A DNA stretch of 64,000 nucleotides from Gigantopelta aegis (GCF_016097555.1 NC_054702.1:76449679-76513678); one strand, 5' to 3'; counted from the first letter of the stretch, positions 1 to 47,795 are shown. A program made the numbers and translations. Notes: generated by a model from the letters alone, not told the origin.

Positions 1-112
1 TAGGTGGACTATAATTTCCTAACCCGTCTGTAGGAGGACTGCCACTACCAAGACAGGTTCGACAATTTACAACCGACACGAGACAAAACTAAGTGGGCAC
101 ACATACAACACG

Positions 113-116
113 TACA

Positions 117-148
<32 letters not shown>

Positions 149-153
149 CACAC
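113..153. repeat. (CGCA)n/(CA)n microsatellite
   Basis: Four ACGC units followed by about nine CA units. A run of 16 C follows at 326-341. Confidence 0.9.
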
Positions 154-662
154 AGAGCCATGATGGAATACGTCCATGAATCGGTCAAAACAGTCGTATC
201 AGGCTTGCGTTCAGTCAGCTGTTTTTCGCTAAACGTTTGCAAACTATTTTGACTGGTTCTTGAAGTAGTGATTCGGTTTAGTTTTTAGTCCAACCCCCCG
301 AAAACCCCAAAACAACAACAAAATACCCCCCCCCCCCCCCCAACACAAAAAACAAAACAAAACAACAACAAACAACCAATCAAAAAAAGCCAAAACAATC
401 TAACAAGTGTTAGCGATAAACAGCTGACTGAACTTACCCTTGGTGTTTGCACAATGTAACCTTATTCTGCCCCACCGGTGGTACACATTATGAGCATAGC
501 TGTTAAAAATTAAAAAGTAAATACATTTCTGTCAGTGATATGTTGCACTGAGAAATAGCCTTCAACCGACTACCATAAAACGTTTTGAAAGCCTCCACGT
601 CCAAGTCCTTGTACATTGTATGCCATAACCTCTGATGAAAGGCCTTTGGTGCCAAAATTATA

Positions 663-861
663 ATTATAACATTACATGTATTCCTGAGGTATATCATAAG
701 TTGTGCTATGTAGATAATAAAATATAGGATTATAACGTTACATTTATTCCTGAGGTATATCATAAGTTGTGCTATGTAGATAATAAAATATAGGATTATA
801 ACGTTACATGTATTCCTAAGGTATATCACAAGTTGTGCTATGTAGATAATAAAATATAGAT
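663..861. repeat. 66-bp tandem repeat, three copies
   Basis: ATTATAACATTACATGTATT... starts at 663, 729 and 795 with few differences. It inserts three in-frame copies into the coding relic of copy 1. Confidence 0.92.
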
Positions 862-1914
862 TGCAGATCCCGTAGTGATCACTGGCTGTCATAGCATAGC
901 ACCCCCCACCTTTGAGGGCTAAAATAACATACTTTACTTTCAAAGAATGTAATTTTTGCCATTGTTCTATTAAGTAAAGTTTTTTTTTTATAGTTCTTTT
1001 ATATTCTGAAGTTCGTATTTTAGAAAGTTACTTTCAGACAACGCACGACAGGTCTGTAATCAGGATTTAAAATCCGACTTTGCGATTACAGCGATCGTCA
1101 TGACACAATCATCAGAATAGTAATGACCTTTTCACTGGTATACACATCAGTTTTTATGTTTCTTGGTTTGTTTTTTTGTTTTATGTTATTAGAGTTCTGA
1201 ATATTATGAATATTAATGTGAAAAAAAAAATTCAACATCCAGACACAACTTGGATTCAGTGCAAATATTGAATAAAAATAATCAATACTTGTAGCTTCTT
1301 CATGATTATGTCTGACAAACGAGTTAACCACATAGATTTGTCATTTGCTGTGCTATTTGATTACTCTTGCATTTGCTACTAGTTTGATGGGTTTGGATTT
1401 GCCATTAGTGAACATGGGTTGCACATTACCATAGATCAATATTCTGAACCAACGCATTCAGATTTTTTATTTCAATATAAAAATTAATAGATCGGTGTGA
1501 CAAAGTTAACTCGTACAATTATGTGTCTATAGATTTTCTTCACTTCAACTTGGAGATACACTTGTCGGGTAATTAGTCTATAAGTGGGACCATGTATGCC
1601 ACAGTGGCAGACCCAAAGGAATGGCAGTTCATATTGTTCAGACGTTAACTAGAATTGTATATTCATATAATAGAATAGAATAAATGTTTAACGACACCCC
1701 GGCAAATATCATATAACAATACATGACCTTAGAATTAGTTGTGGGTTTTCTATCATATAATAACAATAGAAGACCTTAGAACTAACAAGAGGACTATCGG
1801 CCTATAGAGCTTCTCCATTTAATTTTTTCGGCAATAACAGATCATTCATTGTAAAGACCACATAATGTTAATTGTTTATTTAAATTTTAAACACTTTATG
1901 AAAATTCCAAATTA

Positions 1915-2310
1915 TGTATTTGTGAAGACTGCCCCAGAGTAGCATAATACCAAGTTTCAGAACTAATCGATCAAAACTTTATGTGAAGACTTTTAAATTT
2001 TCAATGTTAAATTTCTAAAACTTTTAAAATTTAATTTGTTTTTTTTTTCTTCTCCAAAATCCATGTATCTCTCTATGAGTTTGTGAAGATGCCCCAGAGT
2101 ATCATAGTACCAAGTTTCAGACCTATGCAACCAAAACTCTAGAAGATTGAACTTTAAATTTTCAATGTTAAATTTCTGTTCAATTTTTTTTAATTTAATA
2201 CAAATTCACAAATTCAAAATTTCTATTAGTTTATGATCTCTGCCCCAGAGAATCACAATACCAAGTTTCAGAACTATCCAAGCAGAACTCTAGAAGATAC
2301 TTTCACAATT
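1915..2310. repeat. Diverged tandem repeat, three units of 150-160 bp
   Basis: GCCCCAGAGTAGCATAATAC / GCCCCAGAGTATCATAGTAC / GCCCCAGAGAATCACAATAC at 1931, 2091 and 2242. Each is followed by CAAGTTTCAGA and an AAAACT/AGAACTCTAGAAGA block. Confidence 0.8.
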
Positions 2311-2399
2311 TCAATTATATAATCTAATAAAAAAAAAAAGTTTCAGAACTAGTCAATTAGGAGATAATAGGCTTCAAAGGAAATCTGAACGATTATCCT

Positions 2400-3010
2400 G
2401 GATCAAGACCATATCTCTGCACAATGCAGTCAAATGGGCATTTGGCAAAATGGTCGATTCCATAAATCTCCATCTAGTGCCTCATCTATAGGAGATACTT
2501 TACTTGACAATACATCATTATTGCACTGCCATAAAGAGGACTGCTATTACCAGACTAGTTTACTAAATCAAAACATGCACAGGACAGAGCTAATTAGAAT
2601 AAATGGATCTGTGATCACATGCACTCATGAACCACAGTCAAAACAGTGATCATATAAAGTGTTTGCAAAAGGTGACACCTGTTATGAGTACTGCCACCAC
2701 AACTGTCAAGTTTGTCACTTCATCTAAAACAGAAAAATAATTGTGCCAATTTCACCAAAAAGATGAAAAAGCATGCACAAGTTCAAAATATGGAATAGTC
2801 TCAGCCATCATTTTGATCTGTGATGCATATTTAGCAGAAATAGCTTCCAAATGTCTACCATAAAACCTTTTGAACGCCCTCGGGAGTCCTTGAACATCAT
2901 AACCCTGATGGAACAACTTCTGTGCCAGAATGATAGGCTCAGAAGTTGTAATATGTAGACACACAAGCTGGAGCAGAAGTTATATTGCTTATCATAAAGA
3001 GAAAATTGAC
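2400..3010 (-). other. Unidentified coding repeat, copy 2
   Basis: Contains the better-preserved relic 2752-2964, with FHQGYDVQGLPRAFKRFYG and an IPYFELVHAF end. It has no convincing start or splice sites. Same family as copy 1. Confidence 0.45.
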
Positions 3011-3760
3011 AATTGGAAAGTTAAAATCATCCCTTTTGTCATACAGCTTAGTTTGGAGACAAGTGTTGCTTTGAATTTCTACATTCTCTGACAAATCTGT
3101 ATCAGAAAAGTTCCACTGACAAATGTCATAGCCGAGCCAGCATTCATAAAAGGTTCTAAAAAAAAGAAAAAAAAAGCGGCCATGAAATGTAATGTCTCAC
3201 CTACCATAAACCGATTCAGTGACTAAATTTGTGATGTAACATTCAGGAGGAATCTAGTTAGAGCCAAACATGAAAATTGGAAAAGAAATACTGATATTCA
3301 TCAAAACGAGACAAAATAACCCCCCCACCCCCAACACACACACAAACCTCACACCCAAAAAGTAAAATAATAAAAAAAAAAATATATAAATACACCATAA
3401 AACTACCCTGAACACACACATAGATAAAAAAACACACCAGACACAATATTTCATATCACCATTCATTTTAATACTTTGAAATTAGAAATTAAGCTGTGTT
3501 GCATAATTAATAAGGTCACATCCAAACACCTATCACAGCTTCAAATTCATTAAATATTGCTACCTGAATTTCATATGTATTACAGTAAATAATAATAATG
3601 ATTAAAATCTAGAAATATACTGGTGATGATCTAGGGTTTAAACAAAAAATTCTTATAATTTGTTTCATGACTTTCTTGTTGAAATCTAATAACAAAATTT
3701 TAATTGGAAAAAATAAACCAATTAGAACTCTTAACCAAAGACCACTTTGTTTTACATTTT

Positions 3761-4140
3761 GGGGCCATTTAACAATTACATAATGCTTTGAGGGAGGGAT
3801 GGGGAGGGGAGGCTATCATGGCATGCTTTAAGAAACGTGGAGAGAGAGTGTCAAGAATTGTGCACCAGTTTCAAAACAGTGTCTTTTTTAATATTCAAAA
3901 AGTCAAATGAGCCAGCCATTGCTTTTGTGTTCTTAAAATAATTGATTTTGAAAATGAAGTATTTATTACGAAACGAAAACCAATACAATAATATTGGTTA
4001 AGATACATACTTATAACAAGGAAAGCAGGGGGTGAGGTAGCAAGTGTATTGACAACTGTTAAGTAATATTACGGGGGGTGGTGGTCTTACAAAATGTTAC
4101 ATGGCAAACTTTTGCATTATGTGATTGTTGAATGGACACC
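3761..4140. mobile_element. Decayed second copy of the GGGGCC Harbinger-like MITE
   Basis: The left end GGGGCCATTTAACAATTACA and right end, inverted, GGTGTCCATTCAACAATCAC match each other and the termini of 13270-13737. The interior keeps G-rich stretches (GAGGGAGGGATGGGG; ACGGGGGGTGGTGG). No target duplication remains. Confidence 0.6.
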
Positions 4141-7100
4141 TATTTGTTCACAGTGTTTCTGTATAAATTTTAATTATAAGGTGGCTATCAATTCATGAAG
4201 GACATATTTCATATTCATTGTTGCTTTTCTTTAGAATCCACAATTCTGTTATATACTATATAAAAATCCCCAATTAATGAAATGTTTCAAATTATGTTAT
4301 ATGTACAAGGACTTAAAATATTTTCATATTCAATTACTATTATCTGAAACTTTAATTTAGTTAAAATATTAGTCATAAATTTTCTTTTTAATATCATAAA
4401 AGCCCCAATCATTTTGTTTTCAAACAGTCAAAAGACATGTTTTATATTTATGTTACTGATAACAAGGAATAAACAAAAATGCAATGCTAACACAATCTTT
4501 TCATTAGACTGACCAATTCTTTTTGATATTTACTACTTATATCATACAGTGAACATTATGTAAAATGTTTTTTATTACTTTACTTTTCAAAGTAATTTTG
4601 AAACAGAGTTTATGGTTTATAATTAATTATGTCAAGGCAAGAATGACACTAATACAAATATTCTATTTAATGACACATTCATTCAATTAAATTGGACAAT
4701 TATTTCTAAAAATGTATTAAAATTACTGGCCATAATGCTTTCTTTCTTGTTATTTTTTTTATTAATAAAATCCTATTCACACACTGGGTAAATAATAAAT
4801 CTACATTTACTTATTTATTTATATTTATGGCCATTATTATTAATCACTTATCTAATTTACTAATATATTACATATACAGTAGATTTTAAATGTGTTATTC
4901 AACATGTTTAAAAAATAAAATATAATGTTCCATATCACAGTCAATTGTTCCTTAAAAAATAATTAAACAATCCAAGGAATACTTATTATGACTTGACATT
5001 AGTATCATACATGAAATAACAATACTTATATATATAACTTACCTAGGAATGTTTTTAAGGATGCAAACATTTTATAACCATAGGTTATATGCATGTACAT
5101 ATTTCTAAAATTTGAATGTCAGTCAAGCATAGAGATATGTAAATGTGTACATTAAAGACATTTCTGCCTATAAAATTGCATTATATATGTTTTACTTATA
5201 AGTATTATATTACATGAAAAGAGAACATTCCATAATGTGTTTTCTTTAGTTTATTATTTAAAATATATTAATTAAAAATGAAAACATAAATATATAATTT
5301 TTTTTAGTAAAAGCTTGTGGTTTTTGGATGTAAAAAAAATGGAGGTTATTTTTATGAAACATAATTGTTTAAATATGTAGTTGTTAAAAAAACAAAGCAA
5401 CAAAGAAACAACCCCCACACCTCAAAAGCCCCAACGGTTTAACAAACATTTCTCCCTTTTCTATTGGGGGTGTTTAACATTCAGTGCACTTAAACTACTG
5501 ACAATACTGAACAATTCTGGAAGTTGCTCATTACAAGTGTGTGTAAAACTTTGTATTTGTAAATATTAAGTTAGTTAACCTTTTTAAAATAAACTTGTTC
5601 TGAAATCAAACTTGAAGCTTACATGATACTGTGCAAACAATTTAGCCATGTACATGTGTATTACATTACATTTATGAAGGACCAACATATATAGGTTTGA
5701 CTCAGTACAAATGTACTATCATTTAGTATTGTGGTGTTATACTGGTCAAGTAAATCTAACAATTTAAATTTCATAACAGTACAGGCAAGTGTATAAGAGA
5801 GAAGTGAGCAGTCCATGTGTTTACTTATTATAACATAGTAAAATTCGCATTTGAGTTCAAAAAGGTAAAGAAAATGTAATGATTCGTTGAGAATTGGACA
5901 TCTTCCATAAATAAAAACACCACAAAACACAACTGGAATGCTAATGTAAAAGATCCATAACAAAACTTAAAAGATCTTTCTTAAAAAGCTCAAAGATGGA
6001 AAAATAAGATAAATAAAACTTCAATACCTATTATTGCTAATAAAATATACCAATTAAGGGTATACTGATAATAACACAAAGAACTCCTTGGCCAATTTCG
6101 TGAATCAGCACCACAGATGTACGACAGTCACCAACATGATGCCAACAGATCTATATTTGTTGTCACTATGCAAAAGTAAACACTCTTCAAATGATTACAG
6201 AACTATCTGGGCATTATGCAGATGCAGCCTTCTGGTGCATACATTTTAGGGTTCACCGCATACTAGTACATTGTTCCACTTCATACATTTGAGGTGAGAT
6301 ACTGGATAATTATCTATATTTAGCCAAGGTGACCTAAATTTTGGTTTGTCATGGGAGAAAACTTACATAGAATAGTAAAAATGTTAAAACTAAATAAAAA
6401 TTAAAAACATGGTAACAAAATATGAAGGTGTGATACTGCAGCAGTCTTCATGATATATGTAGTTATGCCAACACCAGGAATATTCACATTCACAAAGTGA
6501 GATAAAAAACATATAGTTAAATGTCCTACCCTTTATATTTGTTTACATAGGCATACACATGATTCTGATCAAAATATATACCATAAATATATGCTTACAA
6601 TATGCATAAATGGTTTGCATAGTACACATTTATAGATTCAGGTATTACACAATTCAGTATTGTTTCTAAAACATGTAATGTACATATTTTTGTGATCAAA
6701 TTCCAGTGCAATAAAAATATACTATTTACATTTAGAGTGAATCTATACAATTCAACAAATTCTTAAAAATAAACAATATTTTTTCACATACACACTTAGA
6801 GGATATCATTGGATTTGTCGAAACATCAATAGAGTATCATTTAATAAGCATTAGGAATGACAAAATAAATAGATTGTCCATGTTTATATACAGATGCAAG
6901 AATAAAAATATAACCCTACATCAAACGCTTCAATATGTGTAGCATTTGATACGGATCTTATAAATATGTGCCGTGCAATATTTAACACAATCATCCTTGT
7001 ATAAAGCTTCTTATTTGTGTGGGAATAGATCTACTGGTACATTAATGGAAGCAAACAGTGTTCTAACATATATTCCAGAAACGATCACATATGCAAGGTG

Positions 7101-8630
7101 GGTTTTGAAAATATTCCTTTTTTAAAAAGTTAAGATTAGATAGCTTCTAAAATATTATGGTGTGAAGAACGTATACTTACTTAATCCTCTTTGTGTGCGG
7201 TCACACATAAGGTCGAAGAGAGCTTATAGTTTTCCTTAAATTGAAATGGGTGTTTCAAGAAAAACAAAAACAACCCTGGAATATTTCAAAATGTTTCAAA
7301 GCTTATTCTATGAATGCAACATTTAAAATGGTCTATCCCCTCCCATCAAATGTTATAATTTCTGGCTCAATGTTAATTTGTTTTCCAATGTTTGAAATGT
7401 GTTTTCACATTTAGGCAGTGAATTTATATTTTTATAAAAAGTTATCACTCAATAACTAAAAATAATTTGTCAGTTTATACCAGCTTCAATATATATCAAA
7501 CTCCAAGACCAAAAACAAAATGTGGTACATATTTACTCCTAACCAACTGTGACTAGAATGCTTTATGTGGTCAATTGCTAACATTAACACTAATTCATGA
7601 CACAAAAGAACACAAGTTTTGGTAACTAACTTCCACCGTTTGTCAATGATAAATGTTTTGTCTATAAAGAAGATACCTCTTTGCAGTATACTAGTAGTTC
7701 TTCAACAGCACATTAAACTGAACTGCCAAGATAGCCTGCCATGTGAAAACCCTCACATAAACCTTCACTAATAGAGAATATACTGTTCCAAACCAATTTG
7801 AAACAAAAAAGAAAAGGAAAAAAAAAACGAATTTGGTTTTGTCAACACAAAACCAAAATGGTTATGTATGTCAAGGTCACAATAACACGCTAAATTAAAA
7901 ACCTATAATTATGGTCGGCCATTAAAAATTGTTGGTAAATCATGCTTTCTTAGGTATAAATATTCCACAATTGCAGGGTTATAAACTTTAAAATAAAAAA
8001 TATCACCTTAACACAAATGTGACATCACAGGTTATTCCCGTGGACCCTTCATATGTATGTTGATGTAGAACCCGACTGCATGCAGTTTATATGGCAATGA
8101 AGTCCTAGATTCTCAAGCTTCATCCACAAGTCTAACCTTAAGTTATATACAATTTAGTCAAATTGGCACTAGCACATATTACATTAATGTTTAAATAACA
8201 ATGTCACTATATGTGCAACAAATGTTTTCTGATCACTTTGTTTAATATAATTCACAATATACATATCCAAGTAAAATAAGTAAGCATATTTGAAAGTATT
8301 GTTTGCATAGTAAAAGAATTTGTAAATTATTAAAATTTAATTTAAATTTTAGTATATACAAAATAAAAAGAGAACACACTCAGCAGTCTTACACCACAAA
8401 ACATGGACGGAGTCTGGCAAGCATCTAACAAAGTAATTAGATAATAAAATTATATAACTGAAATATCTAAAAAAACTGCCCAACAACTAAAAACCTCTAC
8501 CAATTATGAATTTTTCAGCTTTACATAAAAAAAAAGTGTAATTTAAAAATAATAATGCAGATAAAATTTCATTGTAAGTTAATACATAACACCAAACCTA
8601 TGCTGGATATCATAAAAACATCTATATCAT
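4141..8630. other. AT-rich non-coding stretch
   Basis: No gene, RNA or recognisable repeat was seen. Short open frames here lack codon bias and motifs. Confidence 0.5.
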
Positions 8631-9018
8631 ACAAAGAAATTGTTCATGTGCAGATTACTTTAAGACGTGAAGAGCAATCTCACACCAGCTAATGATCAAG
8701 TGATGTTAGAAGGGCAAGAAAGTTTTGTTTTCACTTATACAACTTTGAAGATGCACCAGAAATGGAATGTCTTTCCATGGCTACCTATCAAGTACCCATT
8801 ACAGTCATTATGTTATTAGTTCACACAAAGAAATTGTTCATGTGCAGATTACTTTAAGACGTGAAGAGCAATCTCACACCAGCTAATGATCAAGTGATGT
8901 TAGAAGGGCAAGAAAGTTTTGTTTTCACTTACACAACTTTGAAGATGCACCAGAAATGGAATGTCTTTCCATGACTACCTATCAAGTACCCATTACAGTC
9001 ATTATGTTATTAGTTCAC
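8631..9018. repeat. 194-bp tandem duplication, two near-identical copies
   Basis: ACAAAGAAATTGTTCATGTG starts at 8631 and 8825; the units differ at about two positions. Non-coding. Confidence 0.95.
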
Positions 9019-11722
9019 ACAAACAAGAAGTCCAATCCATTTCTGCAACAAAACAAGAGCCAAATTCAATAGTTATCCAGGCTGAAACTACACTGTTTTG
9101 TCAAATGTACCCTCACATTTTTAACTCTGAACTGTCCTCATTAGCACCCTGCTACTCACACTCTGTGTTCGAGTTTTACTAATCTATCTGCACATGTATA
9201 ATCAAACACAAAACATGGGTATCTCTATTCCACAACTTCTGGCTCAGTATCACAAATACTGGAATGCTTTTATTGGAACAATGTTTCAGTCCGTTAAAAA
9301 AACTAAATATCACTGGTCCAATAAAATGGTCATAATATCACAGTCATCTGGCAATGTAACAGTATTAGAAAGGCGAACTACACATATCTTCAGTGTAGAA
9401 TCAATGGCTAGGTTTGGTTAAATACATGTATTCATGCCATGCATAGAGTTATATTATGATGGTCGCTTCTATGATGACATGTCCTCCCACAAACTCTCAC
9501 AAACAATATTCAGTCTTGTGATGTCAGTCTAAAACACAAATAAAACAAATGCATTATAATTAAATTATTACAACACCAATCTGCCACATACTCAGAAGGG
9601 TATGATCAATTCAAGAACATAAAGACTGACTTTGTTCACTTGAGACTACTTGTGCTGAAATACATTTTTATTATTACCAGCTTTAAATAATATATATGGC
9701 CATATCACCAAGTTTATACACTCATTTCAAATACATGCCATAAAACAAAACAGCATACGGTGTCAAAGTAGTTCTATATATTTTGCTAGTCACTATTAAT
9801 GTCAAATTATGTGATAAAAAAGGTCATTTTACTTTTGTATTTATGAGAAAACTTGAGTCAGTATCTGCATGTAGTTTAAATAAATATAAATTATTAAAAA
9901 AGGCAACACTTGAACAACCAGAAAAGTTATCCTTTATTTACCGGATTAATGACTTAATGCTTATCTGTACAATTCTTTTTTTTCTTCTTCTATATTTTGA
10001 TACCAAATAAGGTACCGGTATGCAAGAATCTTCATGGAATATCAATGTCTTGGAATACATGACCATAATATATACACATGACTATTATGCAGATACCACT
10101 TAATAACCAGTTAAAAAGTATGTCAAACCAATCATTAAGAAATTATATTACATATATTATACTAGTAAAACACTTTTAAAAACCTGTCAAAACATGTTCT
10201 TAAAATCACCATTAACTATACTATGCTAATTATATATTTTGCAGGTGATCATAAAGTAGATAAAATAAAATGCCAAAGAAAAAATGAAACACACATGCAT
10301 GTGATAATTACTGTAACAATGTGAAAATATATTTTTCTACTAAAGACACGCACATACAGAGAAAATAAATACAGCCTCAGAATTTCATTTAATGTTGATA
10401 TATAAATCCCAGGTTAAATAGTGCAAAATCAAGTTATTAACAGACTAAGCTTTCATTAGGTGACATTTATTTTCCCACACATACATCTATTTGTACTTGG
10501 TAATTATTCCACCCACCCCCACCCCTGAAAAAAATAAAGAATCTCATCATATTTCTTTATCCACTCAGAGACCCAACCGATCCGACAAGAATAAATACAA
10601 TCTGTATTAGGAAAATGCATGACACCAAATTAACAAGTCTTGCATGAAAAGTAGCCAAAGCTCTCACGTTTTGTAGTGATTACTAGAAGAGAATATATGC
10701 TGTCTAGCAAAGCTACATATCACAGTACTGCTTTAAAACTACAAGTAACTTTATTAGAAAGCTACTTTTTATCAAAATGGTAGCACCAGTACACTATTAA
10801 ACATTGTTTTATCTAAATCAGTTCAGGTGATTAAAACACGACTAATCAGAACCAGTTTTTTTTTAAAACAATTTATTTATTTTAGTTATTATTCTTACCT
10901 TCACCTTTCTTAAGGTGTGTCTTTCCTGTATGTATATCATACTTCAAACTTTTATAAAAATTAAATGTCAGAGCACCATCATCATCTGCAATTGCAGTCC
11001 TGTGGAATTGAATAAACACTAATCTCAAAACAAACATACTCAAGTGAAAAGTGAAAATAATGTCAACTACCAAACAGCTATTATAAACATGCAAAGATAA
11101 TTGTGGTGCTAGAAAGTAAAATAGTAATATCATAACAACTGGCAGTACAAACGTCTGTCATGTAAGTAAGTTGTATTACATGCAAATAATAAAAAATATG
11201 GCAATTGTCAGATTGGAAAATTAAATTTTCTCTCCGTTTACATCTAACAAAAATCCCATTTCTGCTTTTTATCTTTCACCATTTTATATTTGAAAGGCCA
11301 GCTTAATTGTTGTAAAAACACCACTTTAAGTGTACAATTTAGCCTCTATAAAAAACACACTGATTAGAAAATGATATCTTCTAGAAAATCCATATACTTC
11401 ACAGCATCCACGGGTGTGTGTGTTTGTGTGGTTGAAGCCCCCTACTCTAAGCTACATGTACACTAGCCAAGTTAAGTACAATGTTCCATGACAGATGTCA
11501 GAGAATAGTGAAAGGGTAAAGCAACAGATAGTGGCTATGTATTTAGAACCGACACCCCAAATAACAAGCAAATAACAAATTGGATGCAGCAAAAATATGC
11601 ATATACCAACAAAAAAAAAAAGAACTCATAATAAAATCTAAAATGTGTCCAGTTATATTATAAACTAATAACATGAGACAGTTCTTCTGAGGTCTTTGAC
11701 GTATCAGTGTTGTGAATATTAT
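9019..11722. other. AT-rich stretch beyond the TTLL5 3' end
   Basis: No gene or repeat was recognised. It could be extended 3' UTR or intergenic DNA. Confidence 0.45.
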
Positions 11723-11728
11723 TTTATT
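11723..11728 (-). terminator. Candidate TTLL5 polyadenylation signal
   Basis: AATAAA reads on the minus strand about 136 nt past the TTLL5 stop codon. The motif is common by chance in AT-rich DNA, and longer 3' ends are possible. Confidence 0.35.
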
Positions 11729-11863
11729 TTTAAATTATGCATAATATAACAAATTGCGAAGAAGAAAAACAAACACATGTTCTAATGAACTATGAAACAC
11801 TGCTGTAACAAAAATAAAGAAGTTCCAGATATTTCAAAATGAAGAAGAAAGTTCCAATAATTT

Positions 11864-45694
<33,831 letters not shown>

Positions 45695-47194
45695 CACTGC
45701 ATTCAAATTGGACAACACAGTATACAGTGCTCAGACAAATATCGTAATGTCACCTAGTTGATCTTTCTTCCATCGACTTTCACATCGTTTCATCTTCTGC
45801 AAAGCAAATAATCCAATGTTCATGATAAAACCATTCAAGCTGAATGTTTACATATATATCACAATATGCTGATTGGAAATGATCACGACAACATACAAAA
45901 CTAACAATTAGAATATCACTAACTCCACACTTTATTGTATCAGTCCCGTTTTAGTGACTGCGTCGACATACTACACCATAACATATTTGAAAATACAGTT
46001 GCGTTTAGATGCATTCTGGTGTACATACAGATGCCATGTACACTTACGTAGATATATTTTAATAATAATGTTTATTATTATTTGTATAATGTCAAAACTT
46101 TGATGAACAATAATTAGAAATGGAAGTATAGAATTATAAATATTTGACTAAGCACAGGCACATAATACATACTACTGAATTACTGATTGTCATTTATTTC
46201 TTGAACTGCAATCCAGGATTCTAGAATTTTCTAAACATCCACTAACCATTGATTCAGTGATTTTTAAAATTCACTAGCCATGATTTAAAATCCACCAGCC
46301 CATCTTCTATATACATGTACATGATTTTATAACAATGAAGCAATAAAAACATTAAACTTCCACAGGTGACTCATTAAAATCACCTTGCTTGTTATTTGTT
46401 AGTATTTTAAAAATATACCACAATGTTATATTATTTATCTGTCATGTTGATGTATAAAGTATTGTTCTGTCTAATGCCAGAAGAGGCTATAATTACAGAC
46501 TGTTTACCTATTGGTCAATCACAAACTGATAGTGATTTATTGTGGTAAAATATGTTTGAACCTACTTTTAAGTAAAGTACACAAAACATATGCATTATCA
46601 TCAGGTTATAATACTTTTTTCTGGTAAATATAATAATTACAGGGTTGAAATCAGAGGACAGTATTTCAAAATTGTAGGTAACCATACCATCAATTCACAT
46701 TATTTTTACTGAATAAGTAATTGATTGTTTGGTTAGCTCAAACATATCATTATTTTAAACACCATGCAACAATACACTGACTGTTAAATCAGTTCCATGT
46801 TTATTGATTGCTTAAAAAGATATACACAACCATGCAACCATGTTTGAAAATACTAAATAACATGAGCCAATAGTTATGTTTTTTCATTCAGTGAGTGAGG
46901 ACAGGCAGATTGTACGCACATGTGCATTTTTGATTGCATCAATTCATAACGTTTCTTAGTTTAACTCCCCACTTTTAAACTAAAGGTGCCTGTGTGTGTG
47001 CATTGATGAGAACACACATGTATTTTGTTAAAATAGTACATCTGTATGTATAATATTTTTCTGATGCTCTGTGTGTATGTGTGTGTACCACTATGTTCTG
47101 TACATAATAATTATAATATAATATTTACAAAGCAGTTTTAAAATATACTAATAAAATTATTAAGGACCGTGAATCAACAGGGACCCACATACAT
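45695..47194. other. Intergenic/5' flank upstream of the TTLL5 ATG
   Basis: AT-rich DNA with short CA/TG runs near 46985-47090 and no convincing coding exon or complete mobile element. It may contain untranslated TTLL5 5' exon sequence just above 45694, but no acceptor could be fixed. Confidence 0.4.
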
Positions 47195-47795
47195 GTATGC
47201 TTAGCCCAAATACTTTGATGGTAAGAGAGCTAGATAAACATTTCAACCACGGCAATCTGCAATGCAGTGGAGATTGCTGTGTAGGTTTTCATTCTCCACG
47301 GCACCTTTTTCGCTGTGAACTATATTAGAATTTTGTTTCAAGGCACGTTGTTTTTCCGTGGACATATTCTTATTTGCAGGGTTTGACATTTGGCAAGTTA
47401 TCACAATCTCTAACCATCAGAGACCAATCTATATCAATATTGCACAACCTCTGCCTATCAAACGATAGTCAAAGATTCCAGATCTAATACAATAATAATC
47501 TTATGTTTGATGTTAAATACCTTTACATCGATAATTTTCAAGCTCCCTGATAAAAAAAAAAGAGAGAAAAGTTCACATATTAATCACTAATACACACACT
47601 ACAGGAAGAAACCTGACAGCGCATCCTTTCAATAATGTTCCGGTTAAATATGTATTTGCTGACGGGTTTCTTCCTGTAGTGTGTGTATTAGTGATTAATA
47701 TGCAAATTTGTTTTTATCAGTGAGATCAACAATTATTGATGTAAATGCCTGTCTAGCTCTTTTACCATTAGAGTACTCAGGCTACCATATGCTAT
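47195..47795. mobile_element. Foldback (palindromic) element with a perfect 38-bp inverted repeat
   Basis: Arms 47576-47613 and 47665-47702 are exact reverse complements over 38 bp, separated by a 51-nt loop. Similarity continues outward, imperfectly: the left flank around 47525-47560 (TTTACATC.ATAATT, CTGATAAAA) matches the reverse complement of 47715-47750. The outermost parts match too, near 47205-47233 and 47750-47790 (ATGGTAA.AGAGCTAG), with about 285 bp of extra sequence in the left arm. There is no coding sequence. It lies between the TTLL5 and LYPLAL1 starts. Confidence 0.7.

Larger units (their letters stand above)
1..960 (-). other. Unidentified coding repeat, copy 1
   Basis: On the minus strand, about 650-540 encodes an LAPKAFHQRL...FKTFYGSRLKAIS stretch that is clearly paralogous to the relic at 2752-2964 (LAQKLFHQGY...FKRFYGRHLEAIS). 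Flanking DNA is also similar: AGGACTGCCACTACCAAGAC near 35 versus AGGACTGCTATTACCAGACT near 2536, and CATGAATCGGTCAAAACAGT versus CATGAACCACAGTCAAAACA. So a repeat unit at least several hundred bp long is present twice. I do not recognise the protein family; a retroelement-derived protein is possible. Confidence 0.45.

Noticed and set aside
9783..10010. Short open frame in the 3' flank of TTLL5
   Set aside because: AT-rich composition, no motif, and no splice or codon-use support; chance open frame.
46641..46655. CAGGGTTGAAATCAG as a hAT-like terminus
   Set aside because: No inverted partner found within several hundred bases on either side.
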